A stretch of DNA of 22,238 nt from Blastococcus sp. (GTDB lineage: Bacteria > Actinomycetota > Actinomycetes > Mycobacteriales > Geodermatophilaceae): NCBI GenBank assembly GCA_025963345.1, contig JAOPUS010000339.1, forward strand, positions 1 through 22,238, written 5' to 3'. Positions 1 through 7,941 of the stretch are shown here, in pieces. The translations under genes and the position numbers were made by a program. The stretch's first letter is position 1, and the number at the start of each line of letters is the position of its first letter. The notes beneath the pieces were generated by a model, which worked only from the letters and a program-made list of their open reading frames with translations, was not told where the DNA came from and did not search any database.

Positions 1-2
1 CC

Positions 3-572
3 GACCACCACGCGGAGATCGAGCAGGCCGCGTTCGAGCCGAGCAACCAGGTGCCCGGCACCGGGCTCTCGCCGGACAAGATGCTGCTGGCCCGCGGGTT
101 CTCCTACGCCGACGCGCACCGCGCCCGGATCGGGGCGAACTACAAGCAGATCCCCGTCAACACCCCCCACGCCGCCGAGGTGAACAACTACGCCAAGGAC
201 GGGCCGATGCGGGTGCACAACGCCACCGAGCCGTTCTACGCGCCGAACTCCAAGGGCGGCCCGGTGGCCGACCCCAGTCGCGCTGCCGAGGTGCACTGGG
301 AGGCCGACGGCGAGATGGTCCGGTCGGCGTACACGCTACGGGAGGACGACGACGACTACGGCCAGGCCGGGACCCTGGTCCGCGACGTTCTCGACGACGC
401 CGCCCGTGATCGCCTGGTGAGCAACGTCGTCGGACACGTGCTCAACGGCGTGAGGGAGCCGGTGCTCAGCCGCGTCTTCCAGTACTGGCGCAACATCGAC
501 AAGACCCTGGGCGACCGGATCGAGCGTGGCGTCCGGAGCAACGGAACCGACACGGGCCTGCCGTCCGCGTAG
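3..572 (+). CDS. Catalase, C-terminal part (5' end outside window)
   Basis: This is the C-terminal 189 residues of a monofunctional haem catalase, which converts hydrogen peroxide to water and oxygen. The frame is open from base 3, so the gene begins before the window. The segment RGFSYADAHRARIG matches the family's proximal haem-ligand motif (R-x-F-x-Y-x-D-x-x-R-x-R-x-G), in which the Tyr ligates haem iron. It is followed by the conserved NYKQIPVN stretch. The last ~100 residues, rich in charged residues and containing VFQYWRNID, look like the catalase-related C-terminal domain. The short tail ending soon after this domain suggests a small-subunit catalase, not the large-subunit type with an extra flavodoxin-like domain. 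The active-site His and Asn lie upstream and cannot be checked. The gene is followed by two strong hairpins and then hemA on the same strand. Confidence 0.95.
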   Translation, partial: DHHAEIEQAAFEPSNQVPGTGLSPDKMLLARGFSYADAHRARIGANYKQIPVNTPHAAEVNNYAKDGPMRVHNATEPFYAPNSKGGPVADPSRAAEVHWEADGEMVRSAYTLREDDDDYGQAGTLVRDVLDDAARDRLVSNVVGHVLNGVREPVLSRVFQYWRNIDKTLGDRIERGVRSNGTDTGLPSA

Positions 573-585
573 GCCCCTCGCGGCC

Positions 586-628
586 GGGTGCTCCTCCCGT
601 CTCCGGACGGTCTGCGGGAGGAGCACCC
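586..628 (+). terminator. Strong hairpin after the catalase gene
   Basis: A perfect 14-bp inverted repeat (arms 586-599 and 615-628, 15-nt loop) begins 14 nt after the catalase stop codon. There is no T-tract, which is usual for terminators in high-GC actinobacteria. It probably ends catalase transcription. Confidence 0.75.
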
Positions 629-677
629 CGCCGAGGGCCCGGCGATCCAGCAGCGGGTCGCCGGGCCCTCTCGGCGG
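628..677 (+). terminator. Second hairpin, directly abutting the first
   Basis: Arms 628-645 and 658-677 form an 18-bp stem interrupted only by a 2-nt bulge (TC at about 669-672), with a 12-nt loop. It starts at the last base of the preceding hairpin, so the two form a tandem structure. It could be a second terminator, or a structured leader upstream of hemA, whose start lies 82 nt further on. Confidence 0.6.
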
Positions 678-758
678 CGCAGCCGGCCCGTAGGCCGCGC
701 GCCCGCCGCGGCCGTGAGGCATCAGCAAACGGGGCCAGACCAGGAAGGTGGTCGAGAA

Positions 759-2033
759 ATGAGCCTGCTCGCGGTCGGCCTCTCGCACCGTACGGCGCCG
801 ATAAGCGTTCTGGAACGGGCCGCCGTCGGCGCCGACGACCTGCCCAAGCTCCTGGACGAGTTGCTCGACCATGAGAACGTCGCCGAGGCACTGCTGCTCT
901 CCACCTGCAACCGGGTCGAGGTCTACGCCGTGGTGGACAGCTTCCACGGCGGTCTCGCCGACGTCTCCGCGGTGCTCGCCCGCCACGGCGGCTGGGACGT
1001 CGACGACCTGGCCGGCCACCTCTTCGTGCACTACGCGGGTTCGGCCGTCGAGCACCTGTTCCTCGTGGCGGCCGGGATGGACTCGATGGTCGTCGGGGAG
1101 GCGCAGATCCTCGGGCAGCTCCGGGCCGCCTACGCGACGGCAGGCGACCTCGGAACGGCCGGCCGGGTGCTGCACGAACTGGTGCAGCAGGCCTTGCGCG
1201 TGGGCAAGAGGGCACACACAGAGACGGGCATCGACGCCGCAGGCGCCTCCGTGGTGTCCGAGGCGCTCGCCGACGCGGCAGTCGCACTCGGCGGTCTCCG
1301 GGGGCGGCGCGCCCTGATCGTCGGCGCCGGCTCGCTGGCCGCCCTGACGGCTGCCCGTCTCCGCGGCGCCGGAATCGCCGAGATCGTCGTCGCCAATCGC
1401 ACGCCGGAGACGGCTCACCGACTGGCCGGAACCGTGGCCGCCGCAGGCACGCCGTCGCGTGCTGTCGGGGTCGACGCGATACCGGCCGAGCTCACCGCCG
1501 CCGACATCGTGATCACGTGCACCGGGGCCCTCGACACCGTGATGACGGCGTCGATGGTCGCCGTCGTCCCCCGGCCGCTGGTGATCTGCGACCTGGCCCT
1601 CCCCCGCGACGTCGAGCCCGCGGTGCGGAAGCTGCCCGGCATCACCCTCATCGACCTCGAGCGCCTGGCCGAGCGCCTGCGTGGCGCGGAGTCCGGCGGC
1701 AGCATCGCAGCGGCGCGCGCGCTGGTCGCCGAGGAGGTGCGCCGCTACCTGGCCGCGCAACGGTCCGCGGAAGTCACGCCGACGGTGACCGCACTGCGGC
1801 GGCGCGCGTCGGAGGTCGTCGACGCCGAGCTGCTCCGACTCGGGGCGCGGGTGCCGGGGTTGCCGGCCGAGGTCCGCGCGGAACTCTCACGGACGGTGCA
1901 CCGGGTGGTGGAGACGTTGCTGCACACCCCGACGGTGCGGGTCAAACAGCTCGCGGAGGGGCCGGCCGGGAGCAGCTATGCAGAGGCGTTGCGTGAACTT
2001 TTCGCCCTCGACCCGCACCCGGTGCCGGGCTGA
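759..2033 (+). CDS. hemA: Glutamyl-tRNA reductase
   Basis: This 424-aa enzyme reduces glutamyl-tRNA(Glu) with NADPH to glutamate-1-semialdehyde, the first committed step of the C5 route to haem and other tetrapyrroles. The N-terminal GLSHRTAP motif (residues ~7-14) and LLSTCNRVE, with nucleophilic Cys50, are diagnostic. GEAQILGQ follows, as does a Rossmann NADPH domain starting near residue 185 (ALIVGAGSLAALTA), and a C-terminal helical dimerisation domain completes the usual length. The ATG at 759 is chosen because it is preceded by AGGAAGG (742-748) and starts exactly at the family's N-terminus. An in-frame extension to 588 would run through the hairpins. The usual actinobacterial partners (hemC, hemD, hemB) are not next to it. 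Its neighbour is catalase, a haem enzyme, so it may be a dedicated or second copy. Confidence 0.96.
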   Translation: MSLLAVGLSHRTAPISVLERAAVGADDLPKLLDELLDHENVAEALLLSTCNRVEVYAVVDSFHGGLADVSAVLARHGGWDVDDLAGHLFVHYAGSAVEHLFLVAAGMDSMVVGEAQILGQLRAAYATAGDLGTAGRVLHELVQQALRVGKRAHTETGIDAAGASVVSEALADAAVALGGLRGRRALIVGAGSLAALTAARLRGAGIAEIVVANRTPETAHRLAGTVAAAGTPSRAVGVDAIPAELTAADIVITCTGALDTVMTASMVAVVPRPLVICDLALPRDVEPAVRKLPGITLIDLERLAERLRGAESGGSIAAARALVAEEVRRYLAAQRSAEVTPTVTALRRRASEVVDAELLRLGARVPGLPAEVRAELSRTVHRVVETLLHTPTVRVKQLAEGPAGSSYAEALRELFALDPHPVPG

Positions 2034-2113
2034 ATGTGCAGCCGCTGACGGGGGCTCGGAGTCGGTCGGCAGCGGCAACCACCGCACTGTCGAACTCCCC
2101 CAACGTCGTCAGA

Positions 2114-2343
2114 TCAGGCGGCGACGCGAGCGCCGAGGTCTTCGGCGTCCGCTCGGAGCGTGGTCCCTGCCACGATCCGCGCGATGACCTCGCGGTCCAG
2201 CAGCATGCCGCAGTGGCCGGCCGCCGGTAGCGGCGAGCACGTCCTCCACGTTCTCGATGAGCCGGTCGGCGAGCTCGTCGACCGATGACGCCCACGGCGG
2301 GTAGCCGAACCAGCTGGTGCTCGAAGCCGTGCACCAGCACCAT
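2114..2343 (-). pseudogene. Alpha/beta-hydrolase remnant, internally deleted and frameshifted
   Basis: Three successive reading frames on the minus strand give protein-like pieces but no intact gene. The first, from an ATG at 2343, reads MVLVHGF, the opening strand and oxyanion-hole region of an alpha/beta-hydrolase. The second reads SWFGYPPWASSVDELADRLI and continues through ENVEDVLAATGGRP. The third reads GHCGMLLDREVIARIVAG and ends at a TGA (2116-2114). GH-x-x-x-LLD resembles the C-terminal catalytic-His region. The middle of the fold, including the GxSxG nucleophile elbow, is absent. The family assignment is inference from short motifs; that the sequence is decayed coding DNA is fairly clear. 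Confidence 0.5.
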
Positions 2344-2462
2344 GGACGCCTTCTGTCAGCGACCCCGATCCCGGCTACCTGCAAGGCCGGTAGGAGAAGG
2401 CTGTTTCCGGTCGGGTGACCTGCCTGGCCCGTCGATGCCGACGGGGATCCCTGCAGGACGGT

Positions 2463-2867
2463 TCAGCTTCCGACCGGCTCACCGATCCGGTCACTAGCGT
2501 CGCCGGGCGGTCGGAGCAGCCTCTCGATGGCGGTGGCCGACAAAGTCGGCTTCACCAGGAACCCGACTGCCGGACTCGCTTCGATCAGGTCGACGAAATC
2601 GTCCTGGGCGTGGGCGGAGATCAGGATCAGCTGCCCGGGATGGACGGACGGGTCGTCGAACAGTCGCCGGGCCACCTCGAAGCCACTTTCCGCGCCGAGG
2701 CCGATGTCGATGAGCGTCACGTCGGGATGCAGGTCGGCCAGGCAGCGGACGGCCTCGGCACCCGTCGAGGCGACGCCGACGACCTGGAGGCCCTCCTGCT
2801 CGAGCAGCGCTCGAGCAGCCCGGAGGAAGCCCGGGTTGTCGTCGACGATCACGCAGCGCAATGCCAC
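2463..2867 (-). CDS. Single-domain response regulator receiver protein
   Basis: This 134-aa receiver domain has no output domain. Visible receiver residues are the acidic pair in VIVDDNP (Asp9-Asp10), phospho-acceptor Asp54 in TLIDIG, Ser84 in LILISAHA, and Lys106 in GFLVKPT. The GTG at 2867 is chosen because it puts the first beta strand (ALRCVIVDD) at the N-terminus. The frame is open back to 2930, but that extension is low-complexity. Single-domain receivers act in phosphorelays or by protein-protein contact, and the partner is unknown here. It lies 78 nt downstream of the 68-aa gene on the same strand, so the two may be co-transcribed. Confidence 0.88.
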   Translation of the reverse strand: MALRCVIVDDNPGFLRAARALLEQEGLQVVGVASTGAEAVRCLADLHPDVTLIDIGLGAESGFEVARRLFDDPSVHPGQLILISAHAQDDFVDLIEASPAVGFLVKPTLSATAIERLLRPPGDASDRIGEPVGS

Positions 2868-2945
2868 GGCACCAGGGTAGGAGCGCGGCGTCAGGGGGCC
2901 ATTCCAGCTAGCCGCCATACCTCGCGTCATGGTCGCAGACCTCCC

Positions 2946-3152
2946 TCAGTGGACGATCTTCAGGGCCAGCGTGGGCGGGCACCCGCGGGCCACGAGGTCC
3001 GCGATCGCGTGCCAGTCGACGCGATCGGCGAACAGCGCGGCGTGCGCCGGCGGGACACCGAGGCGCCGGAGCCGCTCTTCCCGCCACTCACGGACGATCC
3101 GCTGGTCCCTGCGCGAGTCGAACGACGTCTCGAGCCTCGGCGACGATGTCAT
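2946..3152 (-). CDS. Small conserved-looking protein, function unknown
   Basis: This is a 68-aa soluble, strongly charged protein. The ATG at 3152 is preceded by GTGAGGA at good spacing, which supports it over upstream in-frame starts. The N-terminal half is Arg/Glu-rich and probably helical (RRDQRIVREWREERLRRLG). The C-terminal half ends in DWHAIADLVARGCPPTLALKIVH, which looks like a compact helical unit with a conserved-seeming RGCPP turn. I recall similar short proteins as hypotheticals in actinobacteria but cannot name a domain. It is followed by the receiver gene on the same strand, so a role with that regulator is possible. No membrane segment or signal peptide is visible. Confidence 0.7.
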   Translation of the reverse strand: MTSSPRLETSFDSRRDQRIVREWREERLRRLGVPPAHAALFADRVDWHAIADLVARGCPPTLALKIVH

Positions 3153-3625
3153 CGGTCGGTCCTCACGGGGGCGCTGGATCGGTGGGACCCCTAGCGTGGG
3201 CCGCGGCGACGGGTCCGGGCATCGCCACCAGCCGGGGTCCGCAGGTATGGCTGGCGGGGACTTCCCGATCCCTGCGGGCTGGCCCTGCTCGTCCGGGGAC
3301 GCGCGGCGGATCCCGCGAGCGGTGTCGCTCGCTCGGCCGGCGGCTTCCGGGTGGCCGGTATACGAGGACCCCCGGTAATGGCCATCCGCGATTCCTGGGG
3401 ACCGTGATGACACCGGAGCGTGGTGCGGTGAGGCTGGCAGCGGGCCCGGCCGAGGGCCGTCCGAACCGTCCTCGGCCGGTGCGACCACAGTCAGCCCCGG
3501 TCGAATCCGGGGGTTCCCCCAGGGAGGGCGCAGTGGGCGGCTCGTGGGAACGACAGACGACGGGCGGCCGACCATCATCGGCCGATGGCTGGGCAGAACC
3601 GGCCCCGCGCCCGATACTCCTTCCC
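3153..3625. other. Divergent intergenic region (473 bp), no gene seen
   Basis: This region separates the leftward 68-aa gene from the rightward NarL-type regulator. Frames crossing it give low-complexity Arg/Pro/Gly-rich translations with no recognisable motif. It contains one copy of the recurrent TTCCGGSTGGCSRGTA motif (3345-3360) in rightward orientation. No clear hairpin was noted. Confidence 0.6.
3345..3360 (+). promoter_or_regulatory. Recurrent 16-bp motif, copy A
   Basis: TTCCGGGTGGCCGGTA. It matches copy B (4311-4326) in 14 of 16 positions, and the match extends to about 25 of 32 bases (3338-3369 against 4304-4335). It lies 266 nt upstream of, and points toward, the NarL-type regulator gene. 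Function inferred only from recurrence, orientation and intergenic position. Confidence 0.35.
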
Positions 3626-4285
3626 GTGGCGGGTGACCGCGGGCGGGTAGTGGTGGCGGACGACGACGTCCTGCTGCGCGAGGGCCTGGTCAGCCTCCTG
3701 ACCAACTCAGGGTTCGACGTCGTGGGCCAGTGCGGGGAGCCGACGCAGCTGCTCGCGCTGGTGCGGGAGCAGCGGCCGGAGCTGGTGATCGTGGACATCC
3801 GGATGCCTCCCACGGGCACCACCGAGGGGCTCGACGCGGCTCGGGTGATCCGCGAGGAGCTGCCCGAGACCGCGATCCTCGTCCTGTCCGCGCACGTCGA
3901 GGTGGAGCAGGCAACCGAGCTGCTGGCCAGCGGGCAGCGCAGCGGCTACCTGCTCAAGGACCGTGTGAGCGACGTCGACGACTTCCTCGCCACCCTGGAT
4001 CGGATCGTCAAGGGGGCCTCGGTCGTCGACCCCGCTCTCGTGCACGAACTGCTCGCCGCCCGTCGGGTCGAGGACCCGTTGCGGGTCCTCTCGCAGCGGG
4101 AACGCGAGGTGCTCGCCCTCATGGCCGAGGGCCGGTCCAACGCCGGCATCGCCCATCAGCTGTGGGTGACCGAGGGCACGGTCGAGAAGCACGTGCGGAG
4201 CATCCTCATGAAGCTGCGCATCCCCGAGGCGTCCGACGACCACCGTCGCGTCCTCGCCGTCCTCACCTTCCTCGACAGTCACTGA
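3626..4285 (+). CDS. NarL/LuxR-family DNA-binding response regulator
   Basis: This 219-aa two-domain regulator has an N-terminal receiver (~7-125) with acidic residues Asp12-Asp14, phospho-acceptor Asp57 in VIVDIRMP and Lys111 in YLLKD. A C-terminal LuxR-type helix-turn-helix (~150-205) contains LSQREREVLALMAEGRSNAG and TEGTVEKHVRSI. Such regulators are the usual partners of DesK-type (HisKA_3) kinases, and three of those lie further right, but none is adjacent. The GTG at 3626 is chosen because it precedes the first receiver strand (RVVVADDD). No clear Shine-Dalgarno is visible, so the start is uncertain. The frame stays open far upstream without recognisable protein. Between the receiver strand and Asp57 the protein looks normal, and the regulator should be functional. 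Confidence 0.92.
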   Translation: MAGDRGRVVVADDDVLLREGLVSLLTNSGFDVVGQCGEPTQLLALVREQRPELVIVDIRMPPTGTTEGLDAARVIREELPETAILVLSAHVEVEQATELLASGQRSGYLLKDRVSDVDDFLATLDRIVKGASVVDPALVHELLAARRVEDPLRVLSQREREVLALMAEGRSNAGIAHQLWVTEGTVEKHVRSILMKLRIPEASDDHRRVLAVLTFLDSH

Positions 4286-4310
4286 CCGACCGCCAGTCCC
4301 CGCCGGCCGC

Positions 4311-4326
4311 TTCCGGCTGGCCAGTA
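4311..4326 (+). promoter_or_regulatory. Recurrent 16-bp motif, copy B
   Basis: TTCCGGCTGGCCAGTA, 26 nt after the regulator gene stop and 136 nt before the aldo/keto reductase start, pointing toward the latter. It is the best match to copies A and E. It could be part of the promoter of the 4462-7869 operon. The flanking GGCC segments could also allow a weak hairpin. Confidence 0.35.
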
Positions 4327-4461
4327 GGCGAAGCCTCGGGCCAGCCGGTGCATCGAATTGCTGGTGACCCGGACGACGGACGACGCCGTCGCGCCGAGGC
4401 TGGAAGGACCGAGCCGCCCTCCGCGGCATCGTCTGCGGCGCACCGGGCCGAAAGGACCACC

Positions 4462-5427
4462 ATGGAGAAGACACCCCTGGGAACCACCTTGCTGGGCAAG
4501 ACCGGCCTCGACATCACCCGCGTCGGTTTCGGCGCCTGGGCGATCGGGGGCGGTGGCTGGGAGATGGGCTGGGGCCCCCAGGCCGACGACGACTCGATCG
4601 CCGCGATCCACCGCGCCCTCGATCTGGGGGTCAACTGGATCGACACAGCAGCCGCCTACGGGTTCGGGCGCTCCGAACAGGTGGTCGGCCACGCCCTGGC
4701 CGGACTTCCCGACGATCAGCGCCCCTACGTGTTCACGAAGGCGTCGCTGGTCGAGGGGCCCGGGCGGACCATCGAGCACAGCCTCAAGCGCGACTCGATC
4801 CTGCACGAGGCAGAGGCGAGCCTGCGCAGGCTGGGTCTCGACGCCATCGACCTGTACCAGATCCACCGGCCGATCCCGGACGAGGACATCGAGGAGGGCT
4901 GGACGGCCTTCGCGGAGCTCCAGGATCAGGGCCTCGTCCGCCACATCGGCGTCTCGAACTTCAGCGTCGAGCAGCTGCGGCGGGCACAGCAGATCGCTCC
5001 CGTCGAGACCGTGCAGCCGCAGTACTCGCTGATCGACCGCGACGCGGAAGCCGAGCTCCTCCCCTTCGCGGAGCGCGAGGTGATCGGCGTCATCGTCTAC
5101 TCCCCCATGGCCTCGGGTCTGCTGGCCGGCGCGATGACGCGGGCACGGATCGCGCAGCTGCCCGACGACGACTGGCGCAGGCACGACCCACGCTTCCAGG
5201 AGCCGCGCCTGTCGCACCATCTCGCACTCGTCGAGCGACTTCGGACGGTCGCCGACCGCCACTCCACGACCCCGGGCGCGGTGGCGATCGCCTGGGCACT
5301 CCACGACCCGGCCATCGACGGGGCCATCGTCGGCTTCCGCCGCCCCGACCAGGTCGATCCCCTCGTGCGGGCCGCGGATCTCCGGCTCGACGCCAGCGAC
5401 ATCGCCACGATCGAAGGGAAGAACTGA
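4462..5427 (+). CDS. Aldo/keto reductase
   Basis: This 321-aa NAD(P)H-dependent (alpha/beta)8-barrel oxidoreductase reduces aldehydes or ketones to alcohols. The catalytic tetrad is visible: Asp61 (WIDTAAAYG), Tyr66, Lys93 (VFTKAS) and His135 (YQIHRP). Further family motifs are the N-terminal GLDITRVGFGAWAIGGG, IGVSNF, the QPQYSLI strand, and the coenzyme-binding end around GAIVGFRRPDQV. The ATG at 4462 follows AAAGGA (4451-4456). This is the first gene of an operon: its TGA overlaps the ATG of the next gene by one base, and an exporter follows. Substrate cannot be read from sequence. The pairing with a beta-hydroxyacid dehydrogenase suggests carbonyl or sugar-derived metabolites. Confidence 0.95.
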   Translation: MEKTPLGTTLLGKTGLDITRVGFGAWAIGGGGWEMGWGPQADDDSIAAIHRALDLGVNWIDTAAAYGFGRSEQVVGHALAGLPDDQRPYVFTKASLVEGPGRTIEHSLKRDSILHEAEASLRRLGLDAIDLYQIHRPIPDEDIEEGWTAFAELQDQGLVRHIGVSNFSVEQLRRAQQIAPVETVQPQYSLIDRDAEAELLPFAEREVIGVIVYSPMASGLLAGAMTRARIAQLPDDDWRRHDPRFQEPRLSHHLALVERLRTVADRHSTTPGAVAIAWALHDPAIDGAIVGFRRPDQVDPLVRAADLRLDASDIATIEGKN

Positions 5428-6326
5428 TGGCCACCACGACACCGACGATCGGCTTCGTCGGGCTCGGTCACATGGGCGGCTCGATGGCCGCTCGCCTGCT
5501 CGCCGCCGGGTACCCGGTGCACGGTATGAACCGCACCCGCCGACGGGCCGAGGAGCTCATCGCCCACGGCCTGCACTGGCACGACACTCCGCGGGAGGTC
5601 GCCGCAGCCACGGACGTCGTCCTCACATCGGTCCCCGATGACGAGGCGCTGCACGTGGCCGCGGGGGGACCGGACGGCATCCTCGCCGGACTCACCGCGG
5701 GAACGACGTGGGTCGACGTGAGCACCGTCAGTCCCAAGGCCAGCCGGGAGATGGCCGCACGGGTTCGGGCGGCGGGCGCCACCATGCTGGATGCCCCGGT
5801 CTCGGGCAGCGTTCCCCAGGTACGTGCCGGAGCCCTCACGATCATGGTGGGCGGGGACGCGGACGCGTACGGCCGCGTCGAGCCCGTTCTACGCGAACTC
5901 GGCACGCCCCGGCACATCGGCTCGAACGGGCAGGGGCTGGTGCTCAAGCTCGCGATCAACATCAGCCTCGCCGTGCAGATGCTCGCCCTCGCCGAGGGCC
6001 TCCTGCTCGCCGACCGCTCGGGGGTCGACCGACGGCTCGCCCTCGAGGTGATGACCGGCAGTGCGATCGGTTCCCCCATGCTCAAGGCCCGCGCGTCCCT
6101 CGTCCTCGATCCACCCGCCGAGGCCTGGTTCACCCTCGGCCTGGTGCAGAAGGACGTCGAGCTGGCCCGCGACCTGGCCGACAGTCTCGGCGTGCCGCTG
6201 CCCACCGCCGACCGCGCCGACGAGGTGCTCGGACTGGCCCGGGTCCTCGGATACCAAGACCGCGATCTCGCCGCCATGTTCCAGGTGCTCGAGCAGGTGA
6301 CTCAGGAGCGGCGGAAGGCCGCCTGA
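5427..6326 (+). CDS. NAD(P)-binding beta-hydroxyacid dehydrogenase (HIBADH / 6-phosphogluconate dehydrogenase-like)
   Basis: This 299-aa enzyme belongs to the family that includes 3-hydroxyisobutyrate dehydrogenase, tartronate semialdehyde reductase and GLYR-type reductases. The Rossmann motif GFVGLGHMGGSMA is at residues 9-21. The substrate-binding signature DAPVSGSVPQVRAG follows, and the probable catalytic Lys174 lies in GLVLKLAINI. The C-terminal helical domain (~165-295) contains KDVELARDLADSLGV, typical of this family. Start ATG 5427 overlaps the upstream stop codon by one base, with GAAGGGA 8-14 nt upstream, so translation is probably coupled to the aldo/keto reductase. Related proteins also include imine reductases, so the exact substrate is open. 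Confidence 0.93.
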   Translation: MATTTPTIGFVGLGHMGGSMAARLLAAGYPVHGMNRTRRRAEELIAHGLHWHDTPREVAAATDVVLTSVPDDEALHVAAGGPDGILAGLTAGTTWVDVSTVSPKASREMAARVRAAGATMLDAPVSGSVPQVRAGALTIMVGGDADAYGRVEPVLRELGTPRHIGSNGQGLVLKLAINISLAVQMLALAEGLLLADRSGVDRRLALEVMTGSAIGSPMLKARASLVLDPPAEAWFTLGLVQKDVELARDLADSLGVPLPTADRADEVLGLARVLGYQDRDLAAMFQVLEQVTQERRKAA

Positions 6327-6360
6327 GACCCGGACGACGCCCGACGAGAGGGACCCGGTC

Positions 6361-7869
6361 ATGACCAACGCCGCACTGGCCGTCGGCGCCGATCACCGGC
6401 GCTGGCGGGCCCTGACGGTGAGCCTGGTCGGCGCGTTCATGGTGCTGCTCGACGTCAGCATCGTGAACGTCGCCCTGCCCTCGATCGAGCGCGAGTTCAG
6501 TGTCTCCGCCGGGACGGCGCAATGGGTGGTGTCCGGATACGCGCTGACCTTCGGCCTCGCGCTGGTGCCGGCCGGCCGGCTCGGCGACACATTCGGCCGC
6601 CGCCGCATGTTCCTGATCGCCCTGTCGGCGTTCGTCCTCACCAGCGCGCTGACGGGTGCGGCACAGACGACCGGATGGCTGCTCGCCGCCCGGCTGCTGC
6701 AGGGCGTGGCGGGCGGCATGCTCATCCCGCAGAACGTCGGCCTGATCCAGGACATGTTCCGCGGGGCGGAGCGGGCCCGGGCCTTCGGCATCCTCGGCAG
6801 CGTGGTGGGGCTGTCCACCGCCACCGGCCCGGTGGTCGGAGGCGTGATCCTGGACCTGGCCGGCAGCCAGGACGGCTGGCGCTGGGTCTTCTACGTCAAC
6901 GTGCCGATCGGCCTGGTCGCCCTGGTGCTCGCCTATCGGCTGGTGCCGGCCAGGAGCACAGCCCGTACCCGCGGCGCACACCTCGATCTCGTGGGATCGC
7001 TGCTGCTCGGTGCCGGCGTGCTCGGCCTGCTCCTGCCGGTGGTGTCCACCGAGTCGGGTGGCCCGGGCTGGCTGTGGTGGCTGTTCGTCCCGGCCGCGCT
7101 GCTGCTCACGGCGTTCGCCCGGTGGGAGGTGCGCACGGCGGCCCGGGATCGGGCCCCGCTGCTCGACCCACAGCTGGCGAGGACCCTCGGCTTCCCCACC
7201 GGCTCGGCCATCGCGCTGGTCTACTTCACCGGGTTCACCGGCATCTGGGTCGTCCTGGCGCTCTTCTTCCAGGACGGCCTGGGGTACTCGCCGCTCCGCT
7301 CCGGGCTCGCCGTGACCCCCTTCGCGCTCGGCAGCGCCGTGTCCGCGGTGCTCGCCGGCCGTGCCGTGCCCCGGTTCGGCCGACGGCTGACCGCGGCCGG
7401 CCTGCTGGCGGCCGCCATCGGGATGGGCGCCACAGCGCTGGTCCTGCGCACGGTCGGCGGCGACGCGGCGGCGTGGGCGGCGGCGGGGCCGCTCCTCGTG
7501 GCCGGGCTCGGCGGCGGGATGGTCGTCTCACCGAACACGACGCTGACCCTCGAGTCGGTGCCCGCGCAGATGGCCGGGGCAGCAGGGGGCGCACTGCAGA
7601 CCGCCCAGCGGATCGGCTCGGCCATCGGAACGGCCCTCCTGGCGACCATCTACTACCACGTGCTCACCGGCGGAGGACACGACTTCGCGGCCGCGGTGTC
7701 CGCCGCCCTGTTCTGCGCCGCCGGTCTCATGCTGGTCGCGCTGCTGATTACGGCCGGGGAGCTGGTCGGGGAACGCCGGCGCGGGTTGCCGCCCGTGCCA
7801 CCGGGCGGGACCGGCGCGGTCGCCGTCCCCGCGCCGCGGACGACCCCGCACGAGACCGTGCCGTCGTGA
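6361..7869 (+). CDS. MFS drug:H+ antiporter-2 (DHA2) family exporter
   Basis: This 502-aa polytopic membrane protein is of the EmrB/QacA type, expected to have 14 transmembrane segments. TM1 carries the family-typical LLDVSIVNVALPSIEREF (residues ~23-41). Motif A is GRLGDTFGRRRMFL, and the antiporter motif C region is GSVVGLSTATGPVVGGVI. These transporters export hydrophobic compounds, dyes, antibiotics or metabolites using proton motive force. ATG 6361 is preceded by GAGAGGG, 34 nt after the dehydrogenase stop, so the gene most likely belongs to the same operon. It may export a product or substrate of the two enzymes. The C-terminal ~25 residues are Pro/Thr-rich and cytoplasmic. No regulator gene lies next to it, unlike many DHA2 exporters. 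Confidence 0.94.
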   Translation: MTNAALAVGADHRRWRALTVSLVGAFMVLLDVSIVNVALPSIEREFSVSAGTAQWVVSGYALTFGLALVPAGRLGDTFGRRRMFLIALSAFVLTSALTGAAQTTGWLLAARLLQGVAGGMLIPQNVGLIQDMFRGAERARAFGILGSVVGLSTATGPVVGGVILDLAGSQDGWRWVFYVNVPIGLVALVLAYRLVPARSTARTRGAHLDLVGSLLLGAGVLGLLLPVVSTESGGPGWLWWLFVPAALLLTAFARWEVRTAARDRAPLLDPQLARTLGFPTGSAIALVYFTGFTGIWVVLALFFQDGLGYSPLRSGLAVTPFALGSAVSAVLAGRAVPRFGRRLTAAGLLAAAIGMGATALVLRTVGGDAAAWAAAGPLLVAGLGGGMVVSPNTTLTLESVPAQMAGAAGGALQTAQRIGSAIGTALLATIYYHVLTGGGHDFAAAVSAALFCAAGLMLVALLITAGELVGERRRGLPPVPPGGTGAVAVPAPRTTPHETVPS

Positions 7870-7941
7870 TCGGCACTGTCGAGCAGCGGAGGGCAGGGGG
7901 CGGTTCGACCGGGAGGGACCCGGTACCGGAGGGAAGACAGC

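Noticed and set aside
336..1760. Very long open frame antisense to catalase and hemA
   Set aside because: It is the complementary frame of highly GC-biased coding DNA. The translation is low-complexity with no motif, and the plus-strand hemA and catalase are unmistakable.
3641..3656. Further copy of GGCGGGTAGTGGTG at the NarL-type regulator start
   Set aside because: It encodes the first receiver strand (RVVVADD), so coding constraint explains it. It was kept only as a warning about background matches to the motif.
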